NCBI GenBank assembly: GCA_029962745.1
Contig: CM057155.1
Location: 30,378,506-30,442,505 of the forward strand
From: Echinometra lucunter
Lineage: Eukaryota; Echinodermata; Echinoidea; Camarodonta; Echinometridae
Direction: 5' to 3'
DNA: 64,000 nt
The notes below the pieces were generated by a model. That model was given only the letters and a program-made list of their open reading frames with translations. It was not told where the DNA came from and did not search any database. The translations under genes and the position numbers were made by a program. Positions 1 to 14,329 of this stretch are shown one piece after another. Within the stretch, counting starts at the first letter, position 1. Every line of letters starts with the position of its first letter.

Positions 1-1214
<1,214 letters not shown>

Positions 1215-1964
1215 TCCTGTCTTCACATCTGAAAAATAAGATACATTAAGAAAAAAATATATAAATACAAATTTCTGTAGGACTTTAAATACCCTATGTC
1301 TGTGAAGTGTCCTAGTCTGCGTCTGCATACGTATGTGTGCCTACATGCACATATGACGGCATTCCAAATAGTAGAATCCAGTATCGACCCACTCATCCTG
1401 TGTACTCGGTCAATGAATTGACCTCGTCCTGCAAAAGCGACAAGTCTGTACCGAAACTGCATAGCATGCTTTTGTGTGTGTTACTCGACGGAAAGCTGTC
1501 AACCTACAAGTCCGATAAGCGTCAGTTTTCTTCTTAAAATTCACCATTTTCAGTTCATTCATTAGATATGAAGCAGAAAGGGGAAAATTGAGAGCCTCAG
1601 GAACATTGCTGGTAAGTAAAATCAAAACTTTTCTTCTCTTTTATAGAAGATCTAGACTAAGTCAATGTATTTCGCATTCGCATCTGCAATTAATTTCGCT
1701 ATTCAAAACGCTGTTTTGACCTACGGGTGTATACATGTAGACCTATATCTTGAATTTCACAAATTTGTTAACTCTAGACCTTATTCATTTATCAAACTTT
1801 TCAAAAACTTTCACACAGCTGCATGTTTTTGTGAATTTTCTGCTTCTAGTAATGCAAGCCTACATAATTTCTCTTTGACTTTTCAGATATACATACTCTA
1901 TCTTAGTCACTTTACATTTACATGAATGCAAGGTTATACTAAGAAATTAACTTAAAGAAATCCT

Positions 1965-2145
1965 TGATTGCGGTACCGCACACCCAAACACCACGCTCCA
2001 GCCGCCAGTGGCAAGGCCAAGGCATGGGCAAGGGTAACGCGATCGAGGCCGAGGCGGCCTGGCCTGCTGGCGCTGGCCGGGTCCGGGTAATTGGGAAGCC
2101 AATTGCACACACAGCCAAGGGCCAAGGGCAAAGCGGGCCAAGCAC
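1965..2145. other. GC-rich island in AT-rich DNA
   Basis: About 180 bp are strongly GC-rich and CpG-containing, bounded on both sides by ordinary AT-rich sequence. It is open in several frames, which follows from its composition. It lies about 750 bp upstream of the NAT9 coding start on that gene's 5' side, so it may be the NAT9 promoter or untranslated first exon. A horizontally acquired or contaminant fragment cannot be excluded from sequence alone. Confidence 0.35.
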
Positions 2146-5100
2146 ACACGTCTACAAACATGACAAAGTACTTGCTCTTAGTCTTATCTGTTCCCATTTT
2201 GAGCAAATATTATAGGGTCTATTCACTGCAATAATTGCTATTTACATGTTCATTTATTATTCAGCTGGTTTTTGCTCCACAAACATGCAATAATCATACT
2301 TACAAGTTACACGAATCTAGCTGCCCCTCAGCTCATTCACACATGTATGTAGATTGCACAATCGCCCTACCTCGATTATAGTCTAAATCCAAACTGTGAA
2401 TTCTCATCAATCTAATTTGAGGTCCTAAAAGATATCACAAAGCAATGTAATGTCTAAAAGTAATGGATTTAACATACATTCAAATAATACGATCAAGCCA
2501 TATTGGGAGGGGCGAGCTTTTATCCAACTCACATAGGAGTGTTTATTTTCGCTTCCTCTACTTAACAGTTAGACATAAATTGACCCACGTCTGTGGCATC
2601 TAGACTATACTTGAAGAGAATTACAACATTGCGGAACTGTGCACCGCTTGTCTGTCGAGAGAGGAGGGGGGGGGGGGGGGGGACCTTTCACAGACTGCCG
2701 CTGCTAAAGTGATTTTGCACTACAACATTTTTTTTTTTAAGGAAAGAAAAAAGTATGGTCAAGAAGATAACAGTTTGTGTTTGGTACGACGTGTTGTATC
2801 ATGTCTTAACACTATTTGGAAATTCAAATTTTCAATTGAATGTAATTTTTAAAAATGAATGTAATTTGCTATGCAATGACAGTTTAGGAGAGCCATGTCA
2901 GAGCTTATTGACATTCCTTGATCATTAAATAATTGATGAGAGGCTAATTTCCACTTCACTGAATTTTTCTGGATGAGGGTGTCATTTTGGAAATTGGTGA
3001 TGCTGCTAAAATGGAAGATGCTGGGGATGGAAGGAAAGTGCTGATTTTTTCATTCTACAGAAAGAAAAAGAAAAAGAAAAGTGTAAAAAGGTACAACCCT
3101 TCCAACCCTTCTTCCACACTCACACTTCACTCCCTTGCCTTTCATTCACCTAGTATACCCCCGCCCTATAAGAAAATTGTCAGTATCTTCTTTTTTGATT
3201 GGGCCACAGCTACACCATTTTTCTCATATACTGTAGACATTTATTACAGTATTACAAAATGAAAAAATGGGACTATGAAAATTACATTCAGGCATCTTGT
3301 CATTTTGGAATTTTTTTAAGTACATAAAGAATTTAAGAGCAGAGAAAAGCAAAATGAGCTCATTATGCCTCATCATATTAGAGCTCCTAAAGTTAAGTTT
3401 CCACTGTATGGAAACTTTTCTAAAAATAAACCTGTGAAGTAATATTGTGCCTTTTGTTCTACTGCATCCTAGTCCAGTGCAGGGGGTCCAGTGACACATT
3501 AGGTAGGGCAGGCATCCGAGATTACAATGGTCCATTTAGTTCAGTAAAAGAAATTACATTTGTTTTATTGGGGGCTGAAAGTGGGGGGGGGGCTGAAAAA
3601 TTTTCCATGGTCAGAAATTTGTCAGGAGGGGCAAAACTGCCCCATTTCCTTCCAATATGCTAGTGCCCATGCAGTTCTTAAAAGTAGCCTATGGTAGTAG
3701 CCCACATTTGCAAGTGACAACCAATCTGCACAAAAGTTTTACTTTAGATAGCTTTAAGCCACAGAACTCGTAAAGTTTTAGATCCCAGTACATTCCCATT
3801 TAGGATTGAGAAGGAAATATTCAATATATTTTCATTTATTTTCTTTAGTTTTGTAAATGCGTCCTCCTGACGCTTTAAGAGTAAAACCATTAATTTTTCA
3901 CTTATTCTTTGGAATATTGTAAATTTGATAACATGATAGTTTTACATAAATATCTGTCATTTAAAACTGAAATTGGCTTATTTCTCTTCAAATTCTGAGA
4001 CAATGTTGTGCAAATGTGGGCTACTAATTTTTTTTATTCTTTTTTCTATTTTCAGAATGTCACATGTGATTGCTAACCATTTGCATAATACAACAGATGC
4101 AAGAAATTGTAATCACTCCAGTCTCCACACAAGAATTACAAAATGAAAATTGAAGAGAAATGTTTTATTTTCTTTATTGTCATATGATTGATGAAATGTA
4201 CATAAAACTTAGTATCATCTCAAGAAACCCTTCATTTTTAATTGAAGATTGTACATTACCTGTTTTCAGTTATGATATAGTACTATTATTTTGTATAATG
4301 ACAGACTTAGCAGTTTATTTAGGAAAATATCTTTGGATTCTCTAATGCCTTTCTAGTACTACACAGCAGGTTATACATAATTTCATTTTCTACAAGCATG
4401 GGAACTTCCTGTGAAAGAATAATGTATGTAACAACACATTCTCCATATACATAAAATCGATAAACATGTACAGCCTATGGATTTTCCTTTGCAGTGCATA
4501 GGAAAATGATGCATATATACGAGTGTGCTTGAAGCAAGATTTAGTTAGCTCTTCCATGAAAATGCTTATATACCACTTCTTAACACAAATTTCCATATAA
4601 CATTCTAATTCATTAACATGATAATGGTAATGGTCGTGATACTTATAATAATCACGATAATGATTATGATTAAGATTATGGTAATGGTAATAATAATGAT
4701 AATGATAATAATAACACTAATAATTACAATAATAATTCCCCCACTTTAATAAATTCATGCCCAGTCCACATCTGCATCTAAAAAAAAACGCAATGAGAAT
4801 GCAACACTTCAAACCATTCACAAACATAAAATACAGTTCATTGGCAATAAACAGCTACAATTCTTAACAAAGGAAAGTAACATCCTCAAAACTTTTAGAA
4901 TTACGTAGTATCGCAAATTAAGAACAAGTGGTATCAAAATCAGAGAATCCATATTGACTCAGTTTATGTGTGAGTTGTCAAATACTGTATCAGCAAATCT
5001 AGAAATGAAATTAAAAATGAAAATGTATCCTCTCATTAAAAATAATGCTGAGTTCTGGCAAAGATGTAAACTACAATTTCATAGATCCCTACTAAACTTG

Positions 5101-5330
5101 CCATTAACTTCCTAGAATACAAATGAATTATATCTACTGAACAAATATGGAAGGAACTATAAGACATGCATGCATAATAGGCAAGAAAGAATAACACAAT
5201 TGAGGTTGTTTTCCTTAAATCTTGTAAACTGACGACGACAAAACTGTTAGACCACAGGACCAACAGTCCATATGACAGAGCCCACTAGACCAGCAACTAG
5301 ATTGATGGCCCACAAGACTGATGGTTACAG

Positions 5331-5819
5331 CTCGTTATTCCGAAGGTTCGTAATTCCGAAGGTTCCTGTCCTGAAGGTCTGTTATTCCGAAGGTTCATTA
5401 TTTCAAAAATGAAATAAGGTTCGTTATTCCGAAGGTTTGTTAATCTGAAAATGAAAAAAGGTTTGTTATTCCGACGGTGCGCTAATCCAAAAACGATATA
5501 AGGTTTGTTCTTCCGAAGCTTCGTTAATCCGAAAATGAAGTAAGGTTCGTTAGTTCGTTAGTTCGTTAGTTATTTTCGGACTAACGAACCTTATTTCATT
5601 TTCAGACTATCAAACCTTCGAAATAACGAACCTTGTTTCATTTTCGGATTTTCGAACCTTCAGAATAACGAACCTTATTTCATTTTCGGACTAACAAACC
5701 TTCAGAATAACACCACAAATGTTCGGATTAACGAACCCTTTTTCATTTTCTGACTAATGAATATCTAGGTATACGCAATTTGTGTGTTTCAGAATAACGA
5801 ACCTTCAGAATAACGAACA
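5331..5819. mobile_element. Foldback element built of 17-bp units
   Basis: The left half repeats variants of GGTTCGTTATTCCGAA; the right half carries the reverse complement (TTCAGAATAACGAACC variants) several times. The two halves can fold into a long imperfect hairpin. No ORF is present. This looks like a foldback or MITE-type non-autonomous DNA element expanded by internal tandem duplication. Confidence 0.65.
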
Positions 5820-7619
5820 TCACCTAGACCGACAATGCTAGTCTTGAACCCGTAAACTGATAACATTTCACAAGGTCTGTTAACATGTCATCCTCAGTCA
5901 CAAAGACTCTGGGTCTCCTAAATTGTTTGGTGGATATTATTTACTTGTAGTTTTTAACAATATGTGTAAATTCAGTTTGATCTTTTGAGGCTATGTTCTC
6001 CCTCATCACAAGAACTCAACATTACCATAAAAATTTAGCTACAGGATAACAGCATATCTGGGGGGCTTTCATCAACAATTGTCCACTGACAAGTTGTCAG
6101 CGCTGACAACTTTATCAGTGGCTGACAACTGATACCGTATACAAGGCTTGTTAGAAATTGTCAAGTTAAGACAGACTTTGTTGGAGAAAATCACTGACAA
6201 GACACTTGATGGAACGCCTCCCCTGAAGGCATACCGGACAAAGTGCTGTATTCATCAGCTGGCTTCTTGGACCATACTCAGAAAAAAAATACATTACCTC
6301 CCCCCCCCCCTCCCCCCAAGAAGGCAATTACACAATGACTTGAAAGAGAAAAACAGATTTACAGATAGATATATACAAGAACAAAAGAATCCCTGAAATC
6401 AAGTGATTTAGTAATCTTTGGAACACATAATTCATGATAACAGCATTTTTCTGACGATTACATGAACTACAAATTACACTAAAGTACAAAAAAGCACTCC
6501 CATAATGTGAAAAGCAGTGCACCTTGTATCTTTAAAAAAGAAACACAAAAACAAATTCCTTACTGATAAGATAGAAATTCACCATTTTCTGCAATAATCT
6601 CCATTTATTTACATGACCAGTCATGATTAGGGTATTAATGACTATGACTATAAATTATTAAAAATATTACACCACTATCAAATCTAAATTAGTTAATAAC
6701 TACATTATGAATTGACTGACACAGTAATCAGATTTAGATATGAAACATGTTTTCCTGCTCATCATATATACTGAAACAGTAAACTCACAATTTTTCAAAG
6801 AACCATGCTGTATGACACACAAGTATTTTTTGCATTTTACAGTTACATGTATTCCAGTCTATGCCACCATGTGTGCATTGTGAATGCTGCTACATACAGG
6901 AGCAGATCCAGGTTTTCATGAAAGAGGGGGGGGGGGGTACAATTCTGACAATTGTTATTTAAAGAAAAAAAATCATAAAATTTCCTCAAAGACATGTTTT
7001 TTAAGGTTGAATATTGAAGGGGAAGGGGGCACATCTTTTGTGTACAATTTAGTTTAAAGGGGGGCACTTCTTTTGTGTACATTAGTTCTAAGGGGGGGCT
7101 TAACTGCAAATGCTCCATGTACACTATATGTAAATGCAGTAAAGGAAGAGAATAATAGAACAGACTGGGAATGTCATGAACCGACATTCTTTTCTTTCAT
7201 TCTATTTCCCTGCTTCACAAAGAGGCTAAAGAGCAATAGAAGTATAGTGACAAACAGGAAAAGAGGGATTTCCTTCTTGCAGAAATATGATATGAGAGTA
7301 CATACAGCTAAAACAGAATATGTACCTCTGGGTGCAGTGGGTAGCATAAGACATTTGATCTGTAACTGATTCATCAATCTCATTCTACATGAATTAACTT
7401 TCAACTATCTATTTTTTCTTCTCTTTATTTTTCAGTCATGAGCAATATAAGATAAACATGATAAGGGGTTAATACAGCTACATTCCTTATAAAACATTTA
7501 GCTATGATTATAGCATTGAAAAGTCATGATTTATCAAGAAATTTATAAGAAATGTAATCATACTGATGTGCAAACGTACTATAATACGTAATTGATTTTT
7601 TTTTTTCCACCTGAAGGCA

Positions 7620-7621
7620 TG

Positions 7622-7665
<44 letters not shown>
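7620..7665. repeat. (TA)n microsatellite
   Basis: A run of alternating TA of about 40 bp, followed by an oligo-T run. Similar TA tracts occur at 14284-14328 and 21300-21333. Confidence 0.9.
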
Positions 7666-7670
<5 letters not shown>

Positions 7671-9017
7671 TTTTGCAAATGCATATATTTAAAAAAAAAC
7701 TGAAGAAAATAAAAGATATGATTATAAAGACCATTTCTAATTGGTCTATTCAATATCTACTATAATTCTAATCAATACCTGTGCTATTTCTTTCTTTCAA
7801 GAAATGTATCCATGATTCATGTAAGAGTTAAAGAAAAGCAGGCTTGCAGAGCAGCAGTGAAAATGGTGAGTGAATATTCTTTTAATTGAAAGCATACAAA
7901 ATAGATAAAAAGGCAGTACACACTGTACACATATATAGCTTCTAAATCATGACTAATTCCACCCATGTAACTACATGTATATAAACACAGCATTGATAAA
8001 ATATATTGGAAGTGAAATGTATACATGTAGGTTGTACAAGATGAAATGATAAAAAATAAATTCTTTAACAATACCTAATGTAATATAAAAGACTGAATAA
8101 GAACTAAAATTGGAAAAGTGTTTTAATATATTTTTTTCCAAAATAATAAAGACCCTTCATATCCATGGAAGTCAAGATGAATGAAACCTCAGGATTGGCT
8201 TCACTTTTCTTTCTTTTCTTTTTTTAATGTTGCAAAATTTTCAAATTTTTGTTCTTATTCATTTCAATAAGCCCATTATCATTTTATGTTAGTTTTCCTT
8301 CCATCATACACTACACATAGGCTGGACTATGAATAATCATAAAAGAGAAAGACTGATTTGAGTGAAGTTTCAAGTACTTTCCAAAAATTTGTCTACAATC
8401 ACCATTTTGACAAAAAAGGATTACAAAGTATTAATCCTAGCTTTAGTTTGCTGACTAGTTTGTAACCTAAATAATTAGATTCAGTTGCAAGTTGATGAAG
8501 GATCTTCTTGTAGGATATCAGTGTATTGCATTCTCTAACACCATTTCCAGGAACTGTACAAAATCATTAAAAAGAACAAAGACAGGGAGAAAATTAAGAA
8601 TTATTTACAATGTGCACACCATGAAGAACCTGTATTATACATGTACAAAGTCATTCACTATAATAATGTTTTTTTTTTTTTAAAGAGGCAACCCCCCCCC
8701 TCCTTTGACTATTACTCCTTGATCAACAACCTCTCAAGGAACCCTAGGCCCCCACCCCCCCCCCCCCCCCCCCGAACAACTAAGCCCTAGGATAATACCA
8801 CTACAGGAAAATGTACATGTACTTGATTGTTCTTTCATTTTATTTCAATTTGGTCATTCCAAATCAGATCATCCAAAGGGATTTAACCTTATCCACTTCT
8901 AAATAGCAAGAACTTGGTTTGTTAAGGAAGAGACTTCCCTAAAAAACTGGAATTTTAAGTTTTAGCCCCATCTGCAAAACAGTTTTCTGTAACATAAGGC
9001 TTAAAGGTAATTTTGAC

Positions 9018-9300
9018 TATGTCTTCTTCTTCCTCTTCTTCTTTTTCCTTCCTTCTTCTCCTCCTTTCTTTTTCTTCTTCCTTCTTCTCCTCCTTTCTTC
9101 TTCTTCTTCTTCTCCTCCTTTCTTCTTCTTCTTCTTCTTCTTCTTCTTCTTCTTCTTCTTCTTCTTCTTCTTTCTTCTTTCTTCTTTCTTTCTCCTTTCT
9201 TCCTCTTCTTTCTTCTTCTCTTTCTCCTTCTCTTCTCCTCTTCTTCTTCTTCTTCTTCTTCTTCTTCTTCTTCTTCTTCTTTCTCCTCTTCTTATTTCTC
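9018..9300. repeat. GAA/TTC triplet-rich polypyrimidine tract
   Basis: About 280 bp consist almost entirely of TTC, CTT and TCC, with uninterrupted TTC runs near 9122-9170 and 9239-9281. It lies just downstream of PEF1 exon 7, so the PEF1 transcript strand reads GAA. Open frames encoding poly-Ser/Phe or poly-Lys/Glu here are compositional artefacts. Confidence 0.9.
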
Positions 9301-9456
9301 TGTTTCAACTTTATCACAATATTATCATTATACAAATATTATCAATACCATTCATATAATTACTAGCATCATCATCGTCATCAACATCACCAAATGAAAT
9401 ATCAGCATATAAATCAATCAAATCATCACCATCAATATAATCATACTTATACTCAC

Positions 9457-12400
9457 ATCCTCATAGTGAACCGTGATGACTCCGTTCATTGTTTTGTCCT
9501 TTTTTCTGAAGGCATCCGTCAGACTCTTGAGCATCACACACACCTGAATGAAGTCATCAAACTTGATTGTATGGACATGATTCCGGTCAAATCTTGTCAC
9601 AATGAGGTTGGCGAACTGTGGAGACCTTGTGATGGAGGAACCCAGTTGGAGAGATAATGAAGGCGCTTTCAGATATGAGTGACTTTGTGCCGCCACTTTT
9701 GCTAATGAACGCACATTAACACATCAGCTCTCAAATAAGAGAGCACTTTATCAAAACTTGCACAAACAAACTCACGGAAACAATTTTTGCACTAACTTTT
9801 TAGGAATTTGATTGGTGCGCATTTTTTTGCAGCCAGGCAGCAAACAAAAATGTGTTCTGCATCGGCGACCTTTTTTTGTCACCCTATAACCCATAGGCCT
9901 GTACACAAAAAATGTGTGCACACAAAGTGGCGCAACAAAGTCGCCTCATATCTGAAAGCACCATAAGTCGGGATAAAAGGGGTATGCAGCAGAGAACTAA
10001 TAAGTTTGAAATGTAAGGAGAAATAGAAAAAATTAGTTTTCAAGAAGTGTGAAAAGGAATTTTCAAAAAGAACAAGGCAACAGCAAGATTGTGTCTCACC
10101 CACCCGTGACTAAATAACACGAAGGTTTCCCCAAGTACATCCCTAACCAAGTTTGATGTCACAAGAAAGTCTTGCAGGTAAACTTTAATTTTTGACCTAA
10201 AATGACCTTTAACCTTACCATGTGACCTGACGGCACAATAGCATGAATGTACCCCTAGTGCATCCATGACCCAAGTTTAGTTGGAAAGGGAGTAACGGTT
10301 GCAAAGTTTTTTGTCATAAGAGAGTCTTGCAGGTAAACTTCAACATTTGACCTCAAATGACCTTTGACCTCACCATGCGACCTCCGACAGCACCGCAACA
10401 TGATGTTAACCCTAGTGCACCTATCACCTAAGTTTGGTTGCCATTAGACAAACAGTTGTCAAGTTATGTGTCATAAGAGAGTCTTGCAGGTAAACTTTAA
10501 CGTTTGAAATAAAATGACCTTTGACCTTACCATGTGACATCCGATGCGACTATAACATGAAGGTCCCCCAAGTGCATCTATGACCCAAGTTTAGTTCAAA
10601 AGGGAGCAACGGTTGCAAAGATTTTTGTCATAAGAGAGTCTTGCAGGTAAACTCTAACATTTGACCTCAAATGACCTTGACCTCACCACGTGATCTCTGA
10701 CAGCACCACAACATGATGAAGATAGAAAGGGGAAAGAAGGAAAAGATTGAAAGATGTTGTATAAAGAGAGAAAATGATGGAAAGACAGAAAGATGGAAAT
10801 AGGGGGAAAAGGGAGAGATGACATAGAAAGAGGGAAAGTAGATGGAGATAAAAATATATAGAGAGGGAGAGAAAGAAAGAGAGGGAGAGAAAGAAAAGGA
10901 GAGATGGATATAGAAAGAGAGACAAGGATGCCTAGCAAGAGAGAACATTAAGATAGAGGGAAAAGGAGGGAGAGAAGATGAGAAAGAAAGAGAAAGTGAA
11001 AATTGAATTAGAAAGGGCAAAAGGGAGAGAAGATGGAGATAGAAAGAGCGATGGAGATTGAGATATACAGGGAGAGAAGGTGGAGAAAGAGAGAAGATGG
11101 AGATTGACAAACATAGGGAGAGAAGACAGAGAGAAAAAGAAAGAGAAAAAGAATGAGAGAAGGTGAAGAAAGAGAGAAGACGAAGATTGACAAACATAGG
11201 GAGAGAAGATGGAGAATGAGAAATATAGGGAGAGAAGATGGAGAATGAGAAACATAGGGAGAGAAGATGGAGAATGAGAAACATAGGGAGAGAAGATGGA
11301 GAAAGCGAAACATAGGGAGAGAAGGTGGAGAAAGCGAAACATAGGGAGAGAAGGTGGAGAAAGAGAAATATAGGGAGAGGTGGAGAAAGAGAGAAGATGG
11401 AGATTGACAAACATAGGGAGAGAAGACAGAGAGAAAAAGAAAGAGAAAAAGAATGAGAGAAGGTGGAGAAAGAGAGAAGATGAAGATTGACAAACATAGG
11501 GAGAGAAGATGGAGAAAGCGAAACATAGGGAGAGAAGGTGGAGAAAGAGAGAAGATGGAGAATGAGAAACATAGGGAGAGAAGATGGAGAAAGCGAAACA
11601 TAGAAAGAGAAGGTGGAGAAAGAGAGAAGATGGAGAAAGCGAAACATAGGGAGAGAAGGTGGAGAAAGAGAGAAGATGGAGAAAGCGAAACATAGGGAGA
11701 GAAGGTGGAGAAAGAGAGAAGATGGAGAATGAGAAATATAGGGAGAGAAGATGGAGAAAGCGAAACATAGGGAGAGAAGGTGGAGAAAGCGAAACATAGG
11801 GAGAGAAGGTGGAGAAAGCGAAACATAGGGAGAGAAGATGGAGAATGAGAAACATAGGGAGAGAAGATGGAGAAAGCGAAACATAGGGAGAGAAGGGTGG
11901 AGAAAGCGAAACACAGGGAGAGAAGGTGGAGAAAGCGAAACATAGGGAGAGAAGGTGGAGAAAGCGAAACATAGGGAGAGAAGGTGGAGAAAGAGAGAAG
12001 ATGGAGATTGAGAAATATAGGGAGAGAAGATGGAGATTGACAAACATAGGGAGAGAAGATGGAGAAAGCGAAACATAGGGAGAGAAGATGGAGAATGAGA
12101 AACATAGGGAGAGAAGATGGAGAATGAGAAACATAGGGAGAGAAGATGGAGAAAGCGAAACATAGGGAGAGAAGGTGGAGAAAGCGAAACATAGGGAGAG
12201 AAGGTGGAGAAAGAGAGAAGATGGAGATTGAGAAATATAGGGAGAGAAGATGGAGATTGACAAACATAGGGAGAGAAGATGGAGAATGAGAAACATAGGG
12301 AGAGAAGATGGAGAATGAGAAACATAGGGAGAGAACGTGGAGAAAGAGAGAAGATGGAGAAAGCGAAACATAGGGAGAGAAGGTGGAGAAAGAGAGAAGA

Positions 12401-14280
12401 TCGAGAATGAGAAATATAGGGAGAGAAGATGGAGAGAGAAAGAGAGAGAGAAAGAATGAGAGAAGATGGAGACAGACAGAGAGGGGAGGGGGGGGGGTGA
12501 GTTTGAAAAGTGGACCAAAACACAGTAGAATGTCAAGTGAAGCATAGGAAACCATGGATTCAGGAAGGGAAAAACTGATGTTTCATTTCAAATGATGGGA
12601 AGATACATGCAGATAAAAATGACAGAGTGAGTGAAAAATGAGGTAGAATTAGAAAGAGAGAGAGGGGACAGGGGAATAATATTTCTTAACGTTTCTTTAC
12701 ATTCACATGGTCAAACCATAATTATTATGTACATAATCATATCAGGCATCAATTATTGTCAAAGTACATGCTAGATAATGAGCAACTAATGAATAATCAT
12801 TAGAAGAGAAAAGAATCTATTTGCTCTTAAGGACATTTTATACAGGTTCTTTTTTTTTCTTTACCTTTATGATTTAAACTTAAGATCAATTTCTCCTTAA
12901 CTGAATTATTCTCAAAGAGGGTAAATTCAGTCTGATTCGAGTACTAGTCTTGATGATGCAAACTTACAATCTGTATCCGAATGTCTGAAAGGCTGTATGG
13001 AGTTCTCCAGCATCAATATTCCCTGATCTATCTCTGTCAAATCTGTCAAAATAAACAAGTCTTATTAAAGGCATTGGCTAACATTGTTATGATTTTTTAA
13101 AAATCTTGTTTTGTTACTTGAAAATGGGATAAACATAAGGGTTATAGTGTAAAAATACCAGTCTGAAAGCTTCAAAGTATAATATCCACAGGAAGTATTT
13201 TTAAACATTAAAAATGTGAGCCAATGTTTGAAAAATATACGAGGGTCGGTTGCCCAGAATAGACATAAGGAGTGCGCATGCGCGTATGACTCACCTTACC
13301 GTACTGTGTGTATTGGCGTATCACGCTGCGGGAGGCACATAATGGCATTTTCAAATTCAAGCAAAGTGGTCCTCTTAGTGATTGTCTCGTGAGACGAAGG
13401 ATAATAAAATCGCTGTTTGCGTCTAACTTACACGTTTTCATTCCAAATGATGGTTGGTTTCAGGGTTTTTTAGTATAAATACAAGTACTCATACACATGT
13501 TTCATCTTAGTTTGAGAATTTTTTAAATCAGATACTCACAAAGTTAGCCAATGCCTTTAAGAAATAATTCTCATAATCTACAACAGCAATAAACGGTTGA
13601 GAAATGCTGCCCTACTTTGGCAAAAAAAAGCAAGCAACATATCAGCCATATTTGAGACATTGATATTTTCATATTTTACCTAGTCTGCATTTCTTCCGGG
13701 CCAAATTTTACGCATGAACACTCATCCTGCTAAGAGATATGAGAGGCAAGACATCATGGTTTTGCAATGATGTCAGCTTGTCAATGATAGATAAATTTTG
13801 CTCTTTAACAGGAAATGTCAATTTTGTCACTTGCTTCCTTTTGCCAAAGTAGGGCAGAAATAGATATACATCTTCTTGAAGATAAAACTAATTTTGCTTA
13901 GGGTAATACTATATGTAGAAAACGATTATTGCAGAAAGGGTAAGAATTACAAAATTAATTTGATACAATGTCACAATACTTCTTATTGAATGTTCTGACA
14001 TAGAACTTGCCTGGTATCCAAGATGAATGACCTTTTTTCAAAAAAATATTCTGCAAAATACAGTGAGCTATTAAAGTCGGCACTACATCAGACCTAACTG
14101 ACCATTCCTATTTATTTCATTTCATTTATTCTTTCTTCAAATAAAAAGTACAGACTGAAAAAAAACAAAAACATACACACCTGTAATACAAATATATGAA
14201 CAACAAAAACCATACATCCAATCTTCAATACCTTCAATATATAATGAGTTACAGCCCTGTCTAGGCTGAATAAACATAGA

Positions 14281-14329
<49 letters not shown>

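Larger units (their letters stand above)
1229..9456. other. Region between NAT9 exon 1 and PEF1 exon 7, no coding exon assigned
   Basis: This 8.2-kb stretch should hold the untranslated 5' exon and promoter of NAT9 and the last short exon plus 3' UTR of PEF1, both on the minus strand. I could not place either with confidence. It contains a short GC-rich patch (1965-2145), a degenerate ATG/AAT-rich simple repeat (about 4620-4740), a foldback element (5331-5819), a short palindromic element (6060-6140), TA and homopolymer tracts, and a GAA/TTC tract (9018-9300). The short open frames here show no recognisable domain. Confidence 0.5.

Noticed and set aside
7817..7880. Candidate last exon of PEF1
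   Set aside because: The only AG acceptor gives a frame unlike peflin C-termini (EDFVTM-type), and phase 0 is not met by the better-looking frame.
8955..9366. Poly-Lys/Glu and poly-Ser/Phe ORFs on both strands
   Set aside because: Direct translation of a GAA/TTC simple repeat.
10667..12555. Three minus-strand ORFs of 515-618 codons
   Set aside because: They are Ser/Phe/Leu/Pro reading of a 29-bp polypurine minisatellite, open in three frames at once and without any domain. They lie within a PEF1 intron.
13208..13441. 77-codon minus-strand ORF recurring near 59790 and 63404
   Set aside because: It is the interior of MITE family 2; the frame is kept because the copies are young. No transposase motif is present.
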